NCBI RefSeq assembly: GCF_002101785.1
Contig: NZ_LQPJ01000024.1
Span: 50,988-114,987 of the forward strand
Origin: Mycobacterium palustre
Lineage (GTDB): Bacteria > Actinomycetota > Actinomycetes > Mycobacteriales > Mycobacteriaceae
DNA: 64,000 nucleotides
Direction: 5' to 3'
Shown: in pieces, positions 59,040-64,000 of the stretch
Layout: every line of letters starts with the position of its first letter
How positions within the stretch are numbered: position 1 is the stretch's first letter
Position numbers and translations under genes: made by a program
The notes under the pieces: generated by a model
What the model was told of the DNA's origin: nothing
Seen by the model: the letters and a program-made list of their open reading frames with translations, nothing else
Database searches by the model: none

Positions 59040-59717
59040 TCAGAGACGGCTCGCCACGAAAGTCGCTGCCTGACTAGGCATTCCGTTGTGCGTATACGAC
59101 AGGTGCTCGGGGGAGAACAGCTCGTCATGCGTCGGCAGCGTCAGCAGCGCGCCCGGAGCGCAAACCGGATCGCCGGGCGCACACAGGTCGACGGCCTTGG
59201 CGCCGTACCAGGGGCTGAGTTCAGTGATCGGCGCTCCCAGAAATCGGCCCGACGGGTTGCCGAACGTGGCGACGGCGGCGACGTGATCGGCCTCGTCCGC
59301 CGTGAGAATGTCGGGAACCAAGCCCGCGACCGGTGCCCGGGCGATGGTGGTCAAATCAATCACGCCCGCCCCTTGGGAATATCCCCCGAGCACCAGCTTG
59401 GTGCTCGGGCAGGTCGCCACCATGGACCGAACGTGAGCGTGCGCATCGTTGGCGCCGGCGTTTGCCGAGGGGGCAAGGTCGTCGCCGGCGGGGTAGTTGA
59501 CCGCATACACCGCGACGGACCGGGTCCCGGCCTGCGAGCGCAGCGCGTCGATGAATTGCTGTCCCACCGCACCGACGCCGGGTGGCTCGTCGGTGCCGCG
59601 GGCAAAGGTCACCTCGGCGTCGGGGCAGGGGGCGGCCGCCGCGAACGGGACGGGTGCGCCCAGCAGGGCCGCGTAGGTCGTCACCGCGGCGGCGCCCAGC
59701 AAGCGAGCGGATTTCAC
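59040..59717 (-). CDS. Secreted cutinase-family serine esterase
   Basis: A 225-residue cutinase-like protein (Culp family). Signal peptide ending at ~29 (FAAAA-PC); triad S114 in GGYSQGA, D183 in CAPGDPVC, H205 in EHLSY; disulfides expected for C31-C103 and C179-C186. Mycobacterial members hydrolyse lipid or polyester substrates at the cell surface. GTG start at 59717. Divergent from a second cutinase 94 bases away. Confidence 0.92.
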   Translation of the reverse strand: MKSARLLGAAAVTTYAALLGAPVPFAAAAPCPDAEVTFARGTDEPPGVGAVGQQFIDALRSQAGTRSVAVYAVNYPAGDDLAPSANAGANDAHAHVRSMVATCPSTKLVLGGYSQGAGVIDLTTIARAPVAGLVPDILTADEADHVAAVATFGNPSGRFLGAPITELSPWYGAKAVDLCAPGDPVCAPGALLTLPTHDELFSPEHLSYTHNGMPSQAATFVASRL

Positions 59718-59811
59718 GTCCCAATGCTGACACGTTGGACGCCTGCGCAACAGCCCCGCTGGACACCGAAAGCGGGGTGGACGGCACAGACTAGATCCGT
59801 AATATCGCGTC

Positions 59812-60411
59812 ATGAGGCCTGTTGCGACAACGCCACGCGCGCGCCGTTTCCTGAGCCTGGCAGGCGTCACCTTGATCGCCGCGGCATTGCTGACCGCCCC
59901 GGCCGCCTCGGCCGCCTGCCCCGACGCCGAGGTGGTCTTCGCCCGGGGCCGGGAGGAACCGCCCGGGGTCGGCGCGGTCGGCGACGCGTTCGTCAATTCG
60001 TTGCGGGCCAAGACCCCCAAGTCCGTCGGCGTCTACGGGGTCAACTACCCGGCCAACATCACCACCGGCGGCGGCGCCAGCGACATCCGCGACCACGTGC
60101 AATTCATGGCCCAAAGCTGCCCGAACACCCGCATAGTGATCGGGGGCTATTCGCTGGGCGCCGAGGTGGTCGACCGCGCCCTGGTGGGCGGATTGCCCCG
60201 GGATGCGGACCAGCACGTCGCGGCCGTCGTGTTGTTCGGCAACGGCACCCGCGGGTTCACCCCGGCATTCGCCGGCCGAACGATCGACCAGTGCGCCGCC
60301 GGCGACCCCATCTGCGGGAGAGGCACGAACTGGCCGTCGCACCTGCAGCCTTCGTACATCGGTTCCGGACTGGTGGATCAGGCGGCCAGCTTCGCCGCCG
60401 GGAGGCTCTAG
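59812..60411 (+). CDS. Secreted cutinase-family serine esterase (second copy)
   Basis: A 199-residue cutinase with a signal peptide (ALLTAPAASA-ACP), S114 in GGYSLGA, D165 in CAAGDPIC and H177 in SHLQPSY. It is shorter and clearly diverged from its divergent neighbour, so the pair arose by an old duplication. The ATG at 59812 fits; promoters of both genes share 94 bases. Confidence 0.92.
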   Translation: MRPVATTPRARRFLSLAGVTLIAAALLTAPAASAACPDAEVVFARGREEPPGVGAVGDAFVNSLRAKTPKSVGVYGVNYPANITTGGGASDIRDHVQFMAQSCPNTRIVIGGYSLGAEVVDRALVGGLPRDADQHVAAVVLFGNGTRGFTPAFAGRTIDQCAAGDPICGRGTNWPSHLQPSYIGSGLVDQAASFAAGRL

Positions 60412-60426
60412 CCTAGGGTCGGCCTG

Positions 60427-61404
60427 GTGCGCAGGACCATCGACTGGGACGGCGACGCGGTCACGATCATCGACCAGACCGCCCTGCCCGCCGACTGCCG
60501 CGTCCTGCGGCTGCGCACCGTCGACGAGCTGATCGACGCGATCCGTCGCCTGGCCGTGCGCGGCGCCCCGGCGCTGGGTGCCGCGGGCGCGCTCGGCGTC
60601 GTGCTCGCGGCCCGCGAGGGAGGCGACGTGCGGGCCACGGCCGAACGGGTCGCCAAGGCGCGACCGACCGCGGTCAACCTCAGCTGGGGGGTCGGGCGCG
60701 CGCTGGACAAGCTCGACGAGGGCCCCGACGCCGTGCTCGCCGAAGCGCTGGAAATCCTCGATGAGGACGAACGCCTGAATCGCGCGGCATCCGGGCATGC
60801 CGCCGAGATCGTCCTCGACCTGTGCGATCGCCGCCCGCTGCGGCTGCTCAGCCATTGCAACGCCGGTCATCTCGCCACCGTGGCCTGGGGCAGCGCGCTC
60901 GGCGTCGTCTGGCACCTGCACGCGCGCGGGCTGGTCGAGTCGGTGCTGGTGGACGAGACGCGTCCGCTGCTGCAGGGCGCGCGGCTCACGGCATGGGAAC
61001 TCGCGCGGGCGGGCGTGCCCTACCGGGTGCAACCCGACGGCGCCGCGGCGGCGGCGATGGCGCGCGGGCTCGTCGACTGCGTTCTCGTCGGCGCGGATCG
61101 GATCGCGGCCAACGGCGACGTCGCCAACAAGATCGGCACCTACGGCCTGGCGATCGCCGCGCATTACCACCGCGTGCCGCTCGTCGTGGTCGCGCCGTCG
61201 TCCACGATCGACCGGTCGCTGGCCAGCGGCGCCGAGATCGCCATCGAGGAGCGTGCGCCCGACGAGCTCAGGACGTTCGCCGGCGCCACCATCACCCCTT
61301 TGGATGCCGAGGTTTTCAACCCGGCCTTCGACGTGACGCCGGCCGAGCTCATCGCCGCCGTCGTCACCGAGCACGGCCGCTACCGGCCGCGCGGCGCGCG
61401 TTAG
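60427..61404 (+). CDS. mtnA: S-methyl-5-thioribose-1-phosphate isomerase
   Basis: A 325-residue MtnA of the methionine salvage pathway, converting methylthioribose-1-phosphate to methylthioribulose-1-phosphate. The family residues are present: catalytic C144 in SHCNAGHLATV and D224 in GADRIAANGDVANKIGTY; RGAPALGAAGALG binds phosphate. GTG start at 60427, 15 bases after the cutinase stop, so the two may be co-transcribed. No other mtn gene lies in the window. Confidence 0.94.
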   Translation: MRRTIDWDGDAVTIIDQTALPADCRVLRLRTVDELIDAIRRLAVRGAPALGAAGALGVVLAAREGGDVRATAERVAKARPTAVNLSWGVGRALDKLDEGPDAVLAEALEILDEDERLNRAASGHAAEIVLDLCDRRPLRLLSHCNAGHLATVAWGSALGVVWHLHARGLVESVLVDETRPLLQGARLTAWELARAGVPYRVQPDGAAAAAMARGLVDCVLVGADRIAANGDVANKIGTYGLAIAAHYHRVPLVVVAPSSTIDRSLASGAEIAIEERAPDELRTFAGATITPLDAEVFNPAFDVTPAELIAAVVTEHGRYRPRGAR

Positions 61405-61409
61405 GTGTG

Positions 61410-61569
61410 CTTAGGCCGCCGCGATCGTCGACATCAGCGGACGAAGCGTCTTTAAACAGCGGCTGCCGGTCACGCAGGTAGAAGTGGCCGCCGCGGAGGA
61501 TCTGCACGGAGAAGTCCGCCGTTGTGCGGGAACGCCATTCGTGCAGGTCGGATTCGCTGAAGGCGCGGC
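61410..61569 (-). pseudogene. Type II thioesterase C-terminal remnant
   Basis: The minus strand encodes DLHEWRSRTTADFSVQIL and then RGGHFYLRDRQPLF, matching the end of GrsT/TesA-type thioesterases, including the catalytic His in GGHFYL. The nucleophile region and everything before it are missing, and the frame runs on past the usual end. It starts directly after the stop of the alpha-oxoamine synthase remnant. Such thioesterases edit PKS or NRPS carriers, so a biosynthetic locus once stood here. Confidence 0.65.
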
Positions 61570-61959
61570 TCAGACGGCCGCGTTCAGCAGCGCCAGCTCC
61601 TCGGCCAGCGCCGCGACCATGAAGCGGATCTGCTCCGCGGAGTGGCAGCTGGTGACGAAGAAGCGCAGGCGCGCTTGGTTTTCCGGCACAGCGGGAAAGA
61701 CGATCGCGTCGGCGCTGACGCCGCGGCGCCACAGGGCGTCCGTCAGTCGCAGCGCCGTGGCCGACCTGCCGACGACGCAGGCGATCATCGGCGCGCACGC
61801 GCTGTCGGCGGTGTCGATGCCGGCTTCTCGGGCCAGGCAGACGAAGAGGGCGGAGTTTTCGCGCACCCGGCGCAGGTGTTCGCCCAGCGCCCAGCGCCCG
61901 GTGGCCCTCCGCTTTGTCGGGGTGGGCGCGATGAGATAGAGGGTGGGATCGGTGTTCAT
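61570..61959 (-). pseudogene. Alpha-oxoamine synthase C-terminal remnant
   Basis: A 129-codon frame whose residues ~25-125 match the C-terminal domain of PLP alpha-oxoamine synthases (KBL, BioF or serine palmitoyltransferase type): RRVRENSALFVCLAREAGID, TALRLTDALWRRGVSADAIVFPAVPENQARLRFFVTS. The large PLP-binding domain with its lysine is absent, and the first ~23 residues do not fit the family. It cannot be a working enzyme alone and is best read as a truncated gene. Confidence 0.7.
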
Positions 61960-62423
61960 GCCGTGCTCCGTTTCCTACGTGGCGCAGGACCCGGGTGGCC
62001 GCGCTCACCGGTAGGAGCGGCAGACCGGGCGGAGTCGGACACTTTTTCTGGAGAACTTCTGCACGGGGCAGCCCAACTGCTGGCGGACTGTCGGCTGGCC
62101 CGTAGCCACCGGCGGCCTCGCGGTATCGCTGATGGAAGCGATGAATGGCCTGTGCTCAGACCGTTAGCCACTTTCGCCTCAACAGTGCTCATCGTTTCGG
62201 CGCGTACTTTGTATCGTCAGTCAAATGAGTAGGTTGGCATCTTTGGCTGCGAATTACCCGTCATGGGTTCCTCAGGCTTAGGGCTGGCCGCAATGACGAT
62301 CGCGATTCCAGTCCACGCCGCACAGACATACCCGCCATGCCACGGACAAGTCGGCGCTGAACGAACTGTGAAGACCTTGGCTAACCAGCGATTCAGCCAA
62401 CTCGGAGTCCGCCCGAGCCTTCG
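61960..62423. other. Non-coding, less GC-rich stretch
   Basis: About 460 bases without a recognisable gene on either strand. The base composition drops toward the middle of the range (62190-62300). An 18-codon frame from the ATG at 62225 is too short to judge. Together with the flanking remnants it looks like decayed former coding DNA. Confidence 0.5.
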
Positions 62424-62720
62424 CTAGCCCATTGACAAGATCGCCGCCGCGGCTAGGGCCATGATGGTCACGAGGGCCACCAGGATAACCGTTATTGCTG
62501 CGCGCAGGATCTCGTCTTCACTGAATTGCCGGCGCGGTTTTCCTTCGGCGACGACGGTTTCGGCCACCGAGGCCATTGTTTCGGTTCCTGCGGGCACGGT
62601 TATCCGATGGCGTATCTGCCAATCGCAATGCGGCAGGCCATACAAATCGCCCGCGCCTGCGTGCCAGGGTATCGCGTAACTCTTTTCTTGAGGCTCGGCC
62701 TTCTCAGGTGCTTCTGTCAT
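62424..62720 (-). CDS. Small tail-anchored membrane protein of unknown function
   Basis: A 98-residue protein beginning MTEAPEKAEPQEKSYAIPWH with AGGAGTGG upstream. A soluble part (LYGLPHCDWQIRHRITVPAG) is followed by a charged RRQFSEDEILRAA and one C-terminal transmembrane helix (ITVILVALVTIMALAAAAIL). I do not recognise the family. The intact frame, ribosome binding site and plausible topology argue that it is real despite the decayed surroundings. Confidence 0.65.
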   Translation of the reverse strand: MTEAPEKAEPQEKSYAIPWHAGAGDLYGLPHCDWQIRHRITVPAGTETMASVAETVVAEGKPRRQFSEDEILRAAITVILVALVTIMALAAAAILSMG

Positions 62721-63070
62721 GATTCCACTCCTACAGATATGTCGCCGTGCCATAGCGGACGTTGGTATTGCAGACGCCCCGACCTTACGACCGGCCAAAC
62801 GCGAGCACGAGTGACCAAAGCCCTTTCCTAGCCGGTCATTTGGCCCCGGTCGGATAGATGACGTGCCAATGGCAGCCAAGGATTTTCGCGACCCTTGCCG
62901 GGCCAGAAGTCCCTACTGCGCTGACGCGACGAGCTGTTAGCGTGCGGCATGACCGTATCCGCCACCGACGACGGTCGACGACCGGGCGCTTTCGATTGGA
63001 GTGCTTACAGCGAGTACACGCCGCCTCCGGGCGAACCGGGTGCCCGGCCTGCCTATTCGCCGAGGCCACG
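62721..63070. other. Intergenic stretch between small membrane protein and WES remnant
   Basis: About 350 bases with no convincing gene. It should hold the promoter of the minus-strand small protein. Codon choice in its short frames is unlike that of real genes nearby. Confidence 0.4.
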
Positions 63071-63545
63071 ATGATTCCGCTGGATCCGCTGGACACTGCG
63101 ATGATGATTGCGGAGGTGGAGTCGAGTCCGATGCATGTCGGCGCAGTGCTGATCCTGTCACCGCCAGTGGACGCCCGCCCGGGCTACGTCGACGAAATGT
63201 ACCGTACCGCGCTCGCCGAATGTGGACCGATAGATTCCAGGCTTCGCAGATATCCCCATATTGGTGCAGATACCGGCGGCATATGGGTTTGGCGTGAAAG
63301 GGAGACCGTTGATATTAGCCAACATTTCCAGCGCCGCACGGCCTTAGAGGCCCAGATGGATTCTGGCGGCTGATCGGTGAACTGGATGCAGAGCGCCTCG
63401 ACCGGTCCCGTCCAATGTGGATGTCTTATCTGATCGACGGCCTCGAAGACGGCCGGCTTGCCTTCTATATCAAGGTGCACCACAGCGTCATCGCCGGTGT
63501 GGCCCGTGTGGCGATGATTGGGCGTTTAACGTCACGACGTGCTCG
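63071..63545 (+). pseudogene. Frameshifted wax ester synthase/diacylglycerol acyltransferase (WES/DGAT) remnant
   Basis: From the ATG at 63071 the frame gives the family N-terminus (MIPLDPLDTAMMIAEVESS, then DTGGIWVWRERETVDISQHF) and stops at 63373. The homology continues in another frame from 63361 (FWRLIGELDAERLDRSRPMW, then FYIKVHHSVIAGVA). The active-site HHxxxDG reads HHSVIAG, with Asp replaced by Ala. After about 160 of the usual ~460 residues the similarity fades. Intact relatives make triacylglycerol or wax esters in mycobacteria. This copy is dead. Confidence 0.8.
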
Positions 63546-64000
63546 TACTCCAATCGTGTCGGATTCGGCTACGTCGCAGACCGCAACGTAGTGTCCGATA
63601 TCAACGCGCTGGTACCGCTGACCGAGCATGTCTGACCGGACTTGAATGCGCTCTAGGTCTCCGGATCTGAGTGATCCGGCCTCGACGCTGCGGTTGGTCG
63701 AATTCCGTGCAGTCACATAACTGGTTTGCGGCGACCTCGGGTGACTCACCCACCGACCGATCTTGCACGCCCCGCGTCGAGCTGAGTGCGAACATCCCGA
63801 TCCCGTGGCGGAGCGACCCCTGCTCGCGCAGCCCAACCTGAACGTGGAGGGTCGCCTCATGCGGGCTCAGGTCGAGGGCGTCACCGGGGCGGGAAGCGAG
63901 CGATCGGCTCGAGGCACGGCTGCGGTGAGGTGAGCCCGTCTTAGTGGTCCAGTCGTTGTGGGAATCTGTTGCCCGAGTGTTCGGGCAGGAAGAATCGACA
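63546..64000. other. Unassigned window end
   Basis: About 455 bases after the WES remnant with no open frame that resembles a protein. It may be the decayed rest of that gene or part of a mobile-element boundary. No terminal inverted repeats or transposase motifs were seen. Confidence 0.4.

Noticed and set aside
62225..62281. An 18-codon frame beginning MSRLASLAANY
   Set aside because: Too short, no ribosome binding site, and no similarity; probably chance.
63546..64000. Insertion sequence at the window end
   Set aside because: No transposase motif, terminal repeat or target duplication was visible; the edge cuts off any further evidence.

Overview
The window looks like chromosome from a Mycobacterium, most likely a slow-growing non-tuberculous species. 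The DNA is very GC-rich, GTG starts are common, and the gene order from about 7.1 to 44.4 kb follows the M. tuberculosis segment Rv2525c to Rv2495c: Rv2525c-like, fas, acpS, M20 peptidase, bcp, DUF3618, tRNA-Lys, ldtB, tRNA-His, orn, Rv2510c-like, SDR, UMF1-like permease, MmpS-like protein, bkaR, accD1, accA1, fadE19, MaoC, citE, bkdA, bkdB, bkdC. Rv names come from memory of H37Rv; no search was run.

Layout. (1) 1-7.1 kb: an accessory catabolic block not in the H37Rv order, with a SnoaL-like protein, two MaoC-type proteins, a maleylpyruvate-isomerase-like protein, an aldehyde dehydrogenase, an AttH/CrtC-like protein, a Rieske oxygenase and a divergent MerR regulator. Clear palindromes sit in two divergent promoters. 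(2) 7.1-18.1 kb: fatty acid synthase I and its phosphopantetheinyl transferase, preceded by a Tat-exported DUF1906 protein. (3) 18.1-33.7 kb: core housekeeping and envelope genes. An Eis-like acetyltransferase, an MmpL permease and a DMT transporter are set between tRNA-Lys and ldtB. (4) 33.7-44.4 kb: the branched-chain (leucine) degradation cluster under BkaR. In H37Rv fadD35-scoA-scoB lie between bkaR and accD1. Here only a 52-codon in-frame fusion of what look like the scoA start and the scoB end remains.

(5) 44.4-61.4 kb: accessory lipid and stress genes. These are a BASS-family transporter, an enoyl-CoA hydratase, an odd two-repeat carboxymuconolactone-decarboxylase-like protein with an internal membrane segment, an HspX-like chaperone, an exported bicovalent flavoprotein, a 3197-residue FAAL-ACP-KS-AT-DH-ER-KR-ACP-acyltransferase megasynthase, two divergent cutinases and mtnA. 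(6) 61.4-64.0 kb: decayed DNA with less dense coding. It holds remnants of an alpha-oxoamine synthase, a type II thioesterase and a wax ester synthase/DGAT, plus one small intact membrane-protein gene.

How it fits together: Fas with AcpS makes the acyl-CoA pool. The bkd/accA1D1/fadE19/citE cluster degrades branched-chain amino acids and yields short acyl-CoA units. The megasynthase could load a fatty acid as an acyl-adenylate, extend it (the AT motif suggests methylmalonyl-CoA) and release it by acyl transfer. This is the best candidate for an undescribed product in the window.
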